Assembly (NCBI GenBank): GCA_958295665.1
Contig: OY282558.1
Location: forward strand, 351,831,034-351,895,033
DNA length: 64,000 nucleotides
Source of the DNA: Tipula vernalis
Lineage: Eukaryota > Arthropoda > Insecta > Diptera > Tipulidae
Direction: 5' to 3'
Shown: piece by piece, positions 1 through 10,490 of the stretch
How the letters are laid out: each line of letters starts with the position of its first letter
Numbering within the stretch: the first letter of the stretch is position 1
Notes under the pieces: model-generated
Told to the model about the DNA's origin: nothing
What the model saw: the letters and a program-made list of their open reading frames with translations, nothing else
The model's database searches: none
Translations under genes and position numbers: made by a program

Positions 1-450
1 ATTGGAATCAAACTGGTTATTGCGTAAATCGCCAACGTTCCGGAACCAGAATCAGCACCTAAAATTTCGTCGGAAGTCAGAAATAAACTTGAAATTGAAA
101 TTTCTCCATAAACTGTATGGGATCGTATACGTACAACCGTATACAAATTAAGAATAGCCCGCAAGAAACCGTTCATTACAATTAAACATAAAATTGCCCA
201 ATCGGAATGGGTTAGAGATCATCCTTCAAAAGAAGGATTAAAACAGATTTTTTTGTTACTGAATTTTGAAAATTAGGGGCGATTGTCAAACAAAGCTTGG
301 TGGAATCAATATCTCTCTGTTGTCAGAAACTAAGGAAGGCCCTACCATGTACTAGGTCAGCAGTTTAAGCGAGGCGAACCAAATAACAATTAGTTTAATT
401 GGGGATCAAACCATTATTATGGCTGAAAACTGTTAAAATTCTATATTTTT
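1..450 (+). pseudogene. Tc1-like transposase relic (5' part lost at window edge)
   Basis: Reading in frame from base 1 gives a degenerate peptide with stops at several positions. It contains RIARKKPFITIKHKIAQSEW (about 151-210), which matches the region just after the second helix-turn-helix of Tc1-type transposases (pattern ARKKP-L-KKH...A-L-WA). Before it is an ISSEVRNKLEIEISP-like stretch with the usual spacing of the second DNA-binding helix. After it the protein similarity fades (a possible WG..YYG segment near 400, where Tc1 proteins have VWGC). No intact DDE triad is visible and there are at least four in-frame stops, so the copy is dead. The start of the gene lies outside the window. 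Confidence 0.65.
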
Positions 451-575
451 CACGGTCACTTGTTGATTTTGTGCTTCCCAGAAATATTCGTATCAAGCAA
501 AATTTTCAGCAATTGAATTTCATGCAATTTTTAATTTTTTATAATCTGTCAACGATATGAGAGTACGCATAAATA

Positions 576-803
576 CAGTAATGCAATTTATTATTCAGAC
601 ACGATCAAACATTTTTATTCTTTTAATTGATTAAAAACACTTAGTTTTTTGTGACCGATTTTTTATTTTATTAATTTATTGGCATGTACCAGTACACAGT
701 AACATATTAATAAAAAATTGATTACACAAAACTTAAATGTTGTGTTATTTAATTAAAAGAATAAAACTGCTTGATGGTGTACGAATAATAAATTGCATCA
801 CTG
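576..803. mobile_element. Tc1/mariner-type MITE, 228 bp, TA target duplication
   Basis: Two arms of about 64 bases are inverted copies of each other: the left starts CAGTAATGCAATTTATTATT at 576 and the right ends with its complement at 803 (one difference in the first 20 bases, more further in). TA flanks both ends (574-575 and 804-805). The core is AT-rich with no ORF. It lies next to the Tc1-like transposase relic at 1-450, so it could be a deletion derivative of a related element; that link is inference. Confidence 0.8.
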
Positions 804-805
804 TA

Positions 806-2253
806 CATACTGTTGTATATGAATATTCCAGGAATGTTAATAATAATTAAACTTAACTTGTTGTATTTTTTGTTAGCCAGCCGTTCATATACATATTTGT
901 ATAACATAATGTAACACATGAAAGCTTTCGATATTAATTATTAATTTTAATTTTAAAATGAAATCCTTGTTTTGAAAATTTGCGTTTTATAATTTATTGA
1001 TTCGAAGTTAATGATCCAAAAATAAATGATATGACATTTTTATATTATTGTTATGTGCATAATAAAATGTTCGTTTCGTTTGTTAAAAACAAAGATTTTT
1101 ATCTTTGAAAACATACAATAAAAGTTGTTCGTAATTTTGAAACATAATGATAAATTATATATGTAGATGTACACATATTTTTTTCATAATTACAAACACA
1201 TAAGATAATTTCTAAAATGGTGGGGGGAGAAAACTATTTGATAGTAGAATTTAAATTAAACGTAATATACTTACGGTAAATTATATAGATATGTTGTAAA
1301 TATAAGTTTTTATATTTTAAATGACATACCTGAAAATAGAGAAAAGTTTTAAATTAGTTAAAGGTTTTTTAAGGGTTAACTAATAATTAAATATACAGTT
1401 TTATAGCTGATGTCGAATAAACTTTGTTAAGATTAATGACTTAGAGAAGGAAAATTTATCATATATACAAAATCATTTTGAATTATTTACAGTATTCCCC
1501 AATGAATGCCGAATCTTATTTATCGTAAAACTAAAATTTTTCATAATTATTGCCTACTCAAAATAATTGTAAAAAGCGGTTGTGAAGATACCATAATTAA
1601 CAACTTGTTTTTTTTTCTTTTTGGATTAAATACATTTTTTTAATGCAATAATCACATATCACAATCGATAAAAATAAAAGAATAATAATAATATCCTTAA
1701 TTATAGTTTTATAATAACATATAATTTAGAAAGTTGATTCCCAATGGATTTTCTGTTCCTAGCAATCATCAGTATAAACAATAAAAATTCCGTGGTACAT
1801 TTAGCAATAAAAAAATATTTATTCAATCATATATTCAACGTTATACCAAAGTGTCTTGAATGCTAATCCTTTAGGGGATGATTCCTTGATCAATTTTGAG
1901 CAACAAATGTTTCTTCGAGGGGGTCTATATCCAGTATCCATTGAGATACAGAGCTATAAAGAAAATTTGCTAATAGCTTGTATTTTACTTGTCGTATATT
2001 AGCTTATGTAGTATACTAGCATATGTTTTTGGGGTTGAAATTATCTTTTAATCGATGTATTAGACAGCGGCGTAGCCTTTCCACTTCATAGATATTGATA
2101 TTCAAACGTGGAGATTTTGGCGAGTTTCAAAAATTTTCTGTATTTCATCAAATTTTTTTTGATCTTTTATAATTTTTATTGATGCTCCAACATTTATACC
2201 TACCAAACCTAACACTAAACATTTGGCTTCAGTCTTACAGTTTAAAAGATAAC
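806..2253. other. AT-rich stretch without recognisable gene
   Basis: No ORF, RNA gene or transposon protein could be recognised in either strand. The sequence is strongly AT-rich with short homopolymer runs. Confidence 0.5.
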
Positions 2254-3199
2254 CTGGGGGCCTATTATGAAATTTTTCGATTTCGGATTTTTACGATATC
2301 GAAAAAATCCACCCTATTATGAAACAAAAAAGGAAATTCGCAGCGGATTTTTTCGAACGCACATGGAAATATTCGAGTGCTATTTAGTTAGCTTAAAAAA
2401 CTTAAATTCAGCTTTAAAAAAGCTTTACTCATTCTCAAAAGCGTTATCTCGAAAGCTAAAGCTTTAATTAAGTTTTTTAAAACAAAAAAAGCTCTAAACC
2501 AATATTTTAAAAATTGGGTGTAATTTTTCAATAAAATAAAATTAACTATATGTACATATGTATGTAGATCACATTTCTACTTTATAAAGTGAACCTTAGA
2601 ATTTTAAATTTCCAAACATACGATCATTATAAATAAGAAATGTTTCTTCGGTCTTCACATTCAAATGAGATTAACTTTTTTTGAAAGCCCTTAGCCTACC
2701 CATGAATACCCATACAGGCATATTTTCTGAGACATCTTTTTTTTATTCTGGCCAATCCTTAATAAAGTGAACGTTAAATATATTGTCTCTGATTAACACT
2801 TCAGTTATAAATATGTGCCTTAATCAATTAAATAGGAAATTTTTATTTAAATTTTATTATTTTCTTAACGAACCTTCTAAATATGTTTTCTAATTCATGC
2901 GCAACTTTTTGTTATTTCGACAAATTTTATACCATCATTTTTTGTTGTTTTTAGTCAGTTCCAATGGGATTTGTGCCCTTTTCCTCCTGGTATTTCTAAA
3001 GTTTTGATTTTTCTTATAGGTGTTGTTCCATTCATCACTCATGCATGATCCATGTAATTGTACACATATGTTTACCTTGGAGTTCGTGCTACTTTTGGAT
3101 CAAGTGATTGCAATTGAACACTAAACTTCTATAACCAAAACAACGCAAAAATGCTTTTACCACAGTTACACTCGTAATGGTTAGAATTTGCTCGGTATA

Positions 3200-4045
3200 A
3201 TATATTGGGTCAGGGAAAAATTTCGTAGCGTTTTTTTCACAAAAAATTCAAACACATTTTTCTTATATTATAAATGAACTTTACCAAATGTATGGCGTTT
3301 TGATCCATCATAACCTTTTGTCATATTTATAGTAAAACCATTATTTCATCATCGTAGGACTTTTGGGATTTTTGGGCAAAAAACTGAGCTAAGTGGTTTT
3401 CAAAGGCCTCTTTTGAAGTGAGTATTACGCCATTAAGAGAGTTTTGCAGAGAGTGAAACAACCGGTAATTGAACGGGCAAGGTCCGAGCTATACGGTGTA
3501 TACATCAAAACTTCCCAGCCAAGCTCTCAAATTTCGACGAGGCATTAAAGATTTGTGTTATCTGGCATTGTTGTGATGGAAGACGACACCTTTCCTATTG
3601 ATCAATTCTGGCTGCTTTACCTGAATTGCGCGCTTTAATCGCATTGCTTGTTGACCGTAGAGAGTAAAAACAATCGTCTGGGCAGGATGGAGCAACTCAT
3701 TGCCACCGTTTGAGCGGCCTTATTTATCTTGGACCACGATTTTTTTTCGCAAATTATTGTCGTAATTTTCATCGCCTGTTATCAATCTTCTCAAAACATG
3801 GCTCCATTTCATTTCATTTCAGCATCGATTCGCAGATGGAAATTCAGTTTATTAAATTTTTCACTGTTAATCCATTTAGTATCCAAATATCGAGCTTCTT
3901 TTTGTGTCCAGCCTTTTGCAAATGGTTCAGAACTTGTTTTTGGTCAATGTTTAGTTCCGCCGCAATGTTATGACTTTATGCTCGGTTACAGCAATTTTCT
4001 GGATGTTTTGTGTTGTCAATATCTAAGACTCGTAATCAAAGGTGA
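3200..4045 (-). pseudogene. irritans-type mariner transposase relic
   Basis: The minus strand, with several frame changes, gives motifs in mariner order: NIAAELNIDQKQVLNHLQKA (helix-turn-helix), GHKKKLDIW.LNGLTVKNLI (linker block seen in irritans/Hsmar-type proteins), then INRKGVVFHHNNAR where the family has HQDNARPH, and finally a Y.SDLARS block where the family has the YSPDLAPSDY triad segment. The second catalytic Asp reads Asn in this copy (HHNNA). The C-terminal block QKSYDDEIMVL is followed by the tail near 3200. The first ~60 residues of the usual protein are missing on the 4045 side. Frameshifts and stops throughout make it inactive. Confidence 0.75.
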
Positions 4046-4064
4046 TAACTGCTCTTAGCAGCGA

Positions 4065-4710
4065 TTAAAACATGTCTAGTTTTACTTTGCGGGATATATG
4101 AGGAGACTTGAATATTTTGATGTTGGCATAAAATGTGCGGTAATACAAGTAGCTGCACTGCGCCATATTGAGCTGACGAATAACACACTCCAGTGATAGG
4201 TTGAAGAGATTTTGACGATATGCCCAGGTAGGACGCCTATTAGATGGGACACTTATTAGATGTCCATGAATAGACCCTGTTTGATGTTCTATTGACAGCA
4301 TCATTGTCAGAGTAGAAGTTTGACCGGTCATTGATCTATTTGGACGAAAATCACATTAATAATCAGCCAAGATCCTTTCGCTATACGTAAATTGCTTTGC
4401 CGCAATTACGTTGCCCAGAACCTTGTAGCCAGTGTTCAGCAAAGCTACACCACGGTATTTGTTACAGTTTAATCGGTCTCCCATATAATGAAGTGGACCG
4501 ATAAGAGCTTTCCTCCACCCTTCACTCTTCTAGGATGTCTTCTCTAGACCAAATTATTGATATGGGCTCAAACATGCTATATTTCAGCATTTCGTTACAG
4601 ATACCACCCTCACCGGGTCTCATTCCGCACTTCATCATATGATGGATGAGGTGGTGGTGTTATCTCGACGTTGAAGCAGGATTGTTGCACGAAAGGTGTT
4701 GCCTGTCTAT
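4065..4710 (-). pseudogene. RTE-type non-LTR reverse transcriptase relic
   Basis: On the minus strand the order is: GDRLNCNKYRGVALLNTGYK (about 4500-4430), matching the G-D-L-NCNNYRGISLLNTAYK block of RTE-type reverse transcriptases; then CDFRPNRSMTGQTSTL (about 4350-4300), matching the GFRPNRSTTDQIFTL block; then RQNLFNLSLECVIRQLNM (about 4215-4160), matching the segment after the RQGD motif. The FIDFKAAYD catalytic motif and the YADD region are absent, so there is an internal deletion plus truncation of both ends. It is in the same orientation as its mariner and gypsy neighbours. Confidence 0.7.
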
Positions 4711-4999
4711 TTAAAGGTGAGGAGAAATAATTACACCACACTTCGGAGACGGTTTTAATTTCCATTTTCATTTTTTTTTTTTAATGCTTTATCATAATTT
4801 AATTTAATACACTTTCACACTATCAGCAGTTTAAATTGCACTGATTTGATTTCATTCGTCTTTTCATATACACAACACAGCTCGAAATTAATCGCGATTT
4901 TTAAGATAGGAGTATTAGAGTGCAATTTAGCATAAATACTATTAGAGTATAAAATAATGATTAAAACTCCATAACTTATTCTAGTGACTCATTTTCTAT

Positions 5000-5640
5000 T
5001 CTAGCCCGTGAGGGCTAGAACGGTGTCACCGTAGCACTACGTAAATCACCTCCTCTTTAAAGAACCAACCGCTCCAGATACACTGTCTTCGATTTAACTA
5101 ACTTCCTCCTCTGAATCTGTTAAACCACGTGTTTGATCCTTATGATGACAATGTACAGTCCTTTCCATGCAGGTTGCAATTTCGGTGGTAATCCTTCCTT
5201 CGGCTACAAGTTATGAATGTATGCCAATCGGGTTCTTCCCTAGAAATTGATGTATCTCAACCAGTTCCTCTTTCAACCTGTCTATGTTATGAAGAGCCCA
5301 AATCTTAAGATCTGCAGTTAATCGTAGATTATCCAAATTTGACCACTGCTTCAGCTATTGTTCCATTAATCCACATTGTGACACATTCTTTTACTGCATA
5401 GTACTCCATTTTCATTACTTGCCGAAATTATTACCTAGGAAGATGACGTCATTGAAATATGTAAGGCACGTCTTCCAGTGTAATTCCCATTGCGTTATGT
5501 ACTCCGAACGGCTTAATATTGAATTATCAAAATTCGTTAACCATACTGAATATTTTTTCGTGCGTTATTCTTCCTGGAGTTCTACCAGCCGCCATTGGCC
5601 GCTTAGTAGATCTAAAGTTACTGCTATTTAGTTGGCGGAT
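5000..5640 (-). pseudogene. Ty3/gypsy pol relic (RT and integrase C-terminus)
   Basis: Minus-strand frames near 5640-5420 give AVTLDLLSGQW, then FNIKPFGVHNA and TYFNDVIFLGNNF. These correspond to the LTLDL.SG.WQ, MPFGLHNAPATFQ and YLDDVIVLG blocks of Ty3/gypsy reverse transcriptase; the second catalytic position reads N instead of D. Near 5230-5060 another frame gives GLPPKLQPAWKGLYIVIIRI followed by HVV.QIQRRK and a VYLERLVL segment, the usual C-terminal end of a gypsy integrase (PKLQ..W.GPY.V...I..VVYRIQ...K.K.VHLDRL). RNase H and the integrase core are missing. Many stops; no LTR recognised. Confidence 0.65.
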
Positions 5641-6417
5641 TTTGTAAAATGTATGGTATTTTGTGTTTTTGTGGAAAATACATTTTTTGTAAATGATATA
5701 CATATTTAATTTTAAATAAATTAAAGATTATTTATAATATTATAATATTAATAATAATAAATAATATTACAAATTCGATATCGTAAAATTTCGAAATCGA
5801 AAAATTTCGTAATAGACCCCCTGGAAAAGGCCGACAGATTTAAAAGAAATTTAGATTTTATTATTATAATTCATGTATCGAATGTTTTCCTCTGTTTTGA
5901 ATGCATTTTACAGCCATTTTATACACTTCACGTCCTACGTTAATTCATAAAAAAAATTCTTTCCAACATTCAAACCTGTAAATCTGAAGCAGCCTCTTTA
6001 TTTAATTTGGCATTTAAATAAAACTAGTTTTCCCTATTGTTTTCCCTATAGTCGATTTGACCAGTCCTTTCATAATTCATCAACATTAAAATTTAATTAA
6101 TACACAATATTTATTTATAAGTGTTGATAACACAATTTCAGACCTTTCTTAAAATGATGAAAATTCACTAAATTTTTAAAAAATTCTGGTAGTTTATTTT
6201 TTATATAGGACCCACAATATGGTTTCTAATTGATTTTCGCCCGAATTCATTAATGGTAAAACCGCAAAATAAGTTAAGAGAGAATAGAATATACTGGGCA
6301 ATATATTATGGGCAAAATGCCTATGGATTCAGTTTCAAATGAACTCAGCGTGGAAAATCGTAAAGGTAGTTTCGAAATGGCTTTCAAACTTTTGTTTTTA
6401 ACCCTTTGAAACCCATT

Positions 6418-6433
6418 GTCCGTACAGATGGAC
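6418..6433. repeat. piggyBac subterminal palindrome, left copy
   Basis: GTCCGTACAGATGGAC starts 16 bases inside the left end. It is one of five GTCC-N8-GGAC sites in this element. In Trichoplusia piggyBac a palindromic internal repeat is bound by a dimer of the C-terminal Cys-rich domain; a similar role here is inference. Confidence 0.75.
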
Positions 6434-7106
6434 GTCGAATTTGAATGAGAATTTAGGACAAAAAAATATATGCTTCAATATTTGTATACAATTTGTATTC
6501 CTCTTTTATATATTAGTAACGATTTCTCGACATTACCACAGAATACAACCAGAAGAGACATAACGCTGTTTTTGTATGGAAAAATTTGGACTCATTTTTT
6601 TGACCTTGATTTGCCGAAGGTAAGAGAAAGTTGGGTTATGTATTCTTTAGTTTACTGGTTTTTATTTGAAATATTAAAAATTGAGAATCCTTAACAGTAT
6701 AGTTAGTGAAATTATTTGACAAGTTTTGTTTTGACAGCATAATTTGTATAAAATATTCAAAAAATTCATAATATTCGAAAATAATTATACTTCAATGTCC
6801 AAAAGAGAAGGTAAGATGAAAAAAAAAAATTTGATCCACGCAATGTATATTCTGGTTAATCTTTCTTCTGTGACATTACAGTAAAAATAAATTAGTGCAT
6901 TTTTTAGTTTTAACAGATAATTTGACAAGAGCGGACTTGTTTTGTAAGGTAAGAGAAATCGTTGATTTTAAAGTGTCGTAAAATATTTACAGTTATTTGA
7001 AATAAATTGAAAAAATGGTTTCTATATTAATATTTTATTTTGTGAATAAAGTATAATTTTACGTTTTTATCATTTAAATTTAGCATTTTTTGCGTAAAAT
7101 GTTAAC

Positions 7107-7185
7107 GTCCTTCTACAAGGACAAATCGTTACAAGTGTAATGTCCCTCTCGGCGGACATAAATCGTTTTGTCCGCTGGGATGGAC
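7107..7185. promoter_or_regulatory. three piggyBac GTCC-N8-GGAC palindromes upstream of the transposase start
   Basis: Copies at 7107-7122, 7142-7157 and 7170-7185 have identical outer half-sites (GTCC and GGAC) and exactly 8 bases between them. The first two are each followed within two bases by an AAATCGTT box. They lie 90-168 bases before the ATG at 7275, in what should be the promoter and 5' leader. Same site as at both element ends, so the transposase may bind its own promoter (inference). Confidence 0.65.
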
Positions 7186-7274
7186 ATTCCGTTGCATCGA
7201 TTTTTGAATTAATAATGATTTGATGATTTTTATTTGAATTGTAGAGCAAAGTAATTTTCATATCAGATTAAACC

Positions 7275-8957
7275 ATGTCGCGAGGGGAAAAATTAAGTGA
7301 GGAAGAAATTTATGCAATATTGATGGAGAGTTCTGATGAAGAAGAATTGGATGAGTGTACAGCTAATATTGAAATATTTAATCCAAAGTCAATCCGAAAC
7401 AACCTTAGTCGTATAGAGTTAGAACAACGCGAAGAAGAGGATGACATACAGCAACAGGAGAATGTTGAACAACCAGATGAGTTAAATTGCAAAGAGAATA
7501 ATTTGGTCAATTTCATTCCGCCTGCAGCGATTTGCGTTGATCATCAAATAACAGTTGTGGCTTCTGCAGCACTGGATGGAGCTGTAATAATCGACAATGA
7601 AATTGATATTCAAGTATTTGATTTTATGAAGGCCGACAAAAACATAACCCTTACCGACAAAAAAGATATACAGTGGCATCGATTTTTTATGCCGATATTC
7701 CGTACAAACCGTCAATTCAATTAGAAGATGATAGTGTTCAGGTCATTGGAGAAAAATCACCCATATCGTATTTTGAAAAATACTTTACGGATGAACTGTA
7801 TCATATAATGGCATCAAATACCAATACTTATGCCATGCAAAATAATATTACATTTAAACCAACAGACAGCAACGAAATGAAGCGATTAATGGGCATTCAT
7901 TTGTTTATCGGTTCAACAAAGTTGCCACAAGTAAGAATTTACCTGGATCGAGTGATAGGGATGGACCTTGTGTCGAATGCAATGACGCGTGATCGTTTTT
8001 TTCAACTTAGATCAAATTTACATTACGTTAATGTTCTTCATATCCCAATCAACAACTCCGACATCTATTACAAACTTAGACCTTTAATAAACACGATACG
8101 GTCGAGATATCTGCAAATAAAGTTGGAAGAAAATCTGTGTGTGGACGAACAGATGATTCCATTTAAAAGAAGATTATCGGCCAAACAATATGTGCTAAAC
8201 AAACCGAAACCGTGGGGAATTAAAAATGTTTGCTTTATGTGGAAAGTCGGGGCAACCCTTCGATTTTATTTTATACCAGGGTACTAATACCGGATTATAC
8301 AATTTGAAAAAATTTGGTTTCGGGCCATCAGTAGTGCTGCATCTTGCAGCAAGAATCCGGGAACACCCGGATCTTGCTTATGGTGGGAAAAAAAATATAA
8401 AAAAATACGTGGAAGTTCCGCAACCGCAGGTGATTAAATTATACAATGAATCTATGGGTAGAGTCGATCTTCTTGATCAGCTTATAGGATATTATCGTAT
8501 ATTCATAAAGTCAAAAAATGGCCGTTAAGAATAACCACACATTTTCTGGACTTTGCTTGTTCCGCTAGCTGAATCGAATACAAAATCGACTGTGCTAATC
8601 GAGGAATTCCAAGCAATAAAATTAAATCTCTCCTAGAATTTAGATTTAGCGTGGCCAATTCATTGATGAGTAGCCAAATCAATCAATCAAAAAAAACGTG
8701 GCCGACCCAAAAACGTCGAATTGAATGATAAAGCAACAGTGGCTTCCCCCAAGAGAAACCGTGTTGAAGTAAGGCCATACGTAGATTACCGGTATGATTG
8801 TCAAAATCACTGGCCAATATTTGATGGCAAGCAGGAATCCACGCGCTGCAAGTATAAAAAATGTACCAAAAAATCACATGTGATGTGCAGTAAATGCAAC
8901 GTCCATTTATGTTTCATAAAAGAACGCAATTGTTTTTTTGATTTTCACAATCAATAA
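7275..8957 (+). pseudogene. piggyBac transposase (DDE_Tnp_1_7 type), frameshifted and internally deleted
   Basis: The ATG at 7275 opens a protein with an acidic N-terminus (SSDEEELDE) as in many piggyBac proteins. The frame is lost in a T-run near 7682 and continues at 7673-8222 with FFQLRSNLHYVN and the LCVDEQMIPFK core block. A second slip at an A-run near 8222 leads to the LCGKSGQPFDFILYQG segment. About 100 residues, including the block with the second catalytic Asp (usually DN.FTS), are then missing, and the sequence resumes at KYVEVPQPQVIKLYN and MGRVDLLDQLIG, which holds the third catalytic Asp. After 8525 a stop replaces a probable Trp and another A-run slip occurs near 8690. The end is an intact-looking Cys-rich domain (CKYKKC...CSKCNVHLC) with stop at 8955-8957. 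At least four frameshifts, one stop and a deletion: inactive. Family call is secure. Confidence 0.92.
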
Positions 8958-9219
8958 TGTGATATTGATAAACATATCTATACATGTACATATATCAAAT
9001 TGAAATAATTAAGACTTTAAGTTTATTTTATACAAATTATGTTCCTTTTTTATATAATTACTATAAGTTTATTGTTAACATTATTATTTATTTCATGAGA
9101 CTGAATTTTATTTTATTTATTTTGAAATGCACATCAGTTGAATTTATTTTTACAAAATAATATCGGTTTATTTTATTTTATTTTATTTTTTTTTTTTTTT
9201 GCAACACTTGAGTAAGAAT

Positions 9220-9235
9220 GTCCGCCTGCATGGAC
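9220..9235. repeat. piggyBac subterminal palindrome, right copy
   Basis: GTCCGCCTGCATGGAC, 134 bases from the right end of the element. Same half-sites and spacing as the four other copies. The asymmetric distance from the two ends resembles the asymmetric internal repeats of known piggyBac elements. Confidence 0.75.
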
Positions 9236-9399
9236 TTCTCTGGTAGGCCTTCCAGAATGGTCCAATTCCATTTTTTTTTTTGCAAGAATGTTTTCTGTTC
9301 TCTTTATCAATACAAAGAATATGTCAAAAAAATTTTAACTTACATAGAAAAAATTCAGAACTCAAAGGGTTAATTGCATAAACGAAGTTTGTAATTTTA

Positions 9400-10440
9400 G
9401 TGACTGTGTTGATAATGTAATGGTATACTAGGCGATTTTAACTTAAGCTATGTTCATTAGTCACTCGGTACTGAATCTCTTGATTTGTTTCTGTCAGCTG
9501 CCTGATCTGCCAATGATCCTCTTGTGTTGGATTCGTTATTCAGTTTTAAGCTAAAACAAATTATTTGTTCATAAATCTTTAGGGCCTTTTCTAAATAGTG
9601 AAAATGATTTGCATCATTGGTCTCAATGATAAATGCCGGATTTTTTCGACTGATGCCTATTAATACAATTTAAGTCCTGTGACGCCTATGGCCTCTCCGA
9701 TTATTTTAAAGATATTAATTGGGGTGTTTTATTTAATAACAATATCATAGACGTAAATGTGGATAAATTTAACAACTTAATATTTGCAGCTTTTCTACGT
9801 TTCTTGCCTTTGAAAAATAATCGTAATTATAGTTACCCACCTTGGTTTGATGCCTGATAAATTTGCGCAACCGTAAGAATAAGGCTTACTATAGACTTAG
9901 GGAAAATGTTTGCGCACATAACCAGTGAGTTTTTATAATTCTTGGGGACCAATTTTAGTCTGAATTTGAGGCTAAATAGCCAAAATTAAAAATAACCCTA
10001 AACAGTTTTGGAAATTTGTGAAAGATAAGCACAGCAGAACTGGATTTCCATCTACAACGAAATATAACAACTTACAGTTGAACACATTTTCTGACATTTG
10101 CGCAGGGTTTGCAGACATTTTTCAATCAATGTATAAAACGTATGATATTCAAAATGATAACATCCCTAATTTAATAATAACGGAGGATGAGATTATCGGG
10201 GCTCTTATAGATTTTAAGAATGGATGCGGACCGGATGGAATACCCTCATATATTCCTAAATCGATAGCATCTCACATAACTATTCCTTTATGTTATCTGT
10301 TCAATCAATCTTTGGCGAGTGGATATTTCCCAGCCGCTTGGAAAATCGCACACATTGTTCCAATTTATAAAACAGGCGAGCGCTCTGATATATCAAACTA
10401 TCGGGGTATTTCAAAATGCCAAAACTTTTTGAATTGGGTC
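9400..10440 (+). pseudogene. Jockey-type non-LTR retrotransposon ORF2 fragment (end of endonuclease to start of RT)
   Basis: Near 9424 one frame gives ILGDFNLSYVH, the GDFN block near the end of an AP-like endonuclease. Around 9670-9860 comes GLSDYFKDINWGVLFNNN and then NYSYPPWFDA, followed by NLRNRKNKAYYRLREN, the linker typical of Jockey-like ORF2. An uninterrupted frame at 10018-10449 holds SDICAGFADIFQSMY, KNGCGPDGIPSYIPKS, PAAWKIAHIVPIYKTG and SNYRGIS, the first reverse transcriptase blocks. A slip right after SNYRGISK (PKLFE in another frame) ends the similarity near 10430. The endonuclease N-terminus and all later RT motifs (including .ADD) are absent. It starts just outside the piggyBac right end. 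Confidence 0.8.
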
Positions 10441-10451
10441 GGTCGTTGATG

Positions 10452-10490
10452 CTCGAAGAAGAAAGACGTGTTTTGGTCGTCTTCTTCGAG
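10452..10490. repeat. short hairpin at the right edge of the LINE fragment
   Basis: CTCGAAGAAGA (10452-10462) is followed after 17 bases by its exact complement (10480-10490). It sits where LINE similarity stops, so it may belong to the next element (possibly an LTR edge); not proven. Confidence 0.6.

Larger units (their letters stand above)
2257..5820. mobile_element. 3.56 kb unit with Harbinger-like inverted ends and CTG target duplication, filled by other relics
   Basis: Left end GGGGCCTATTATGAAATTTT at 2257 and the complement of GGGGTCTATTACGAAATTTT ending at 5820 are inverted repeats that stay alike for about 47 bases (through the TACGATATCGAA motif). CTG occurs immediately outside both ends (2254-2256 and 5821-5823). 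A 3-bp CWG duplication and G-rich ends fit PIF/Harbinger elements (Harbinger3 of zebrafish is known to target CWG). No Harbinger gene is visible inside. The interior instead holds mariner, RTE-type and Ty3/gypsy fragments on the minus strand, so the present length probably results from later insertions or captured DNA. The small MITE at 60189-60438 has the same first ten bases and a CAG duplication. Confidence 0.7.
6402..9369 (+). mobile_element. piggyBac-type DNA transposon, 2.97 kb, TTAA target duplication
   Basis: Left end CCCTTTGA (6402-6409) and right end TCAAAGGG (9362-9369) are exact inverted repeats. TTAA flanks both (6398-6401 and 9370-9373), the signature insertion site of piggyBac. 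The element carries one transposase gene on the plus strand (7275-8957, broken) and five GTCC-N8-GGAC palindromes, one near each end and three just upstream of the gene. The terminal repeats are only 8 bp exact, short but in range for the superfamily. The right flank (9400-10440) is a LINE relic; whether the left flank is part of the same LINE could not be shown. Confidence 0.92.

Noticed and set aside
3710..4058. Plus-strand frames of 87 and 109 residues
   Set aside because: Antisense to the irritans mariner relic; no recognisable domain.
7310..7715. Minus-strand open frames opposite the piggyBac gene
   Set aside because: Low-complexity Ser/Cys strings that mirror the acidic N-terminus of the transposase; shadows.
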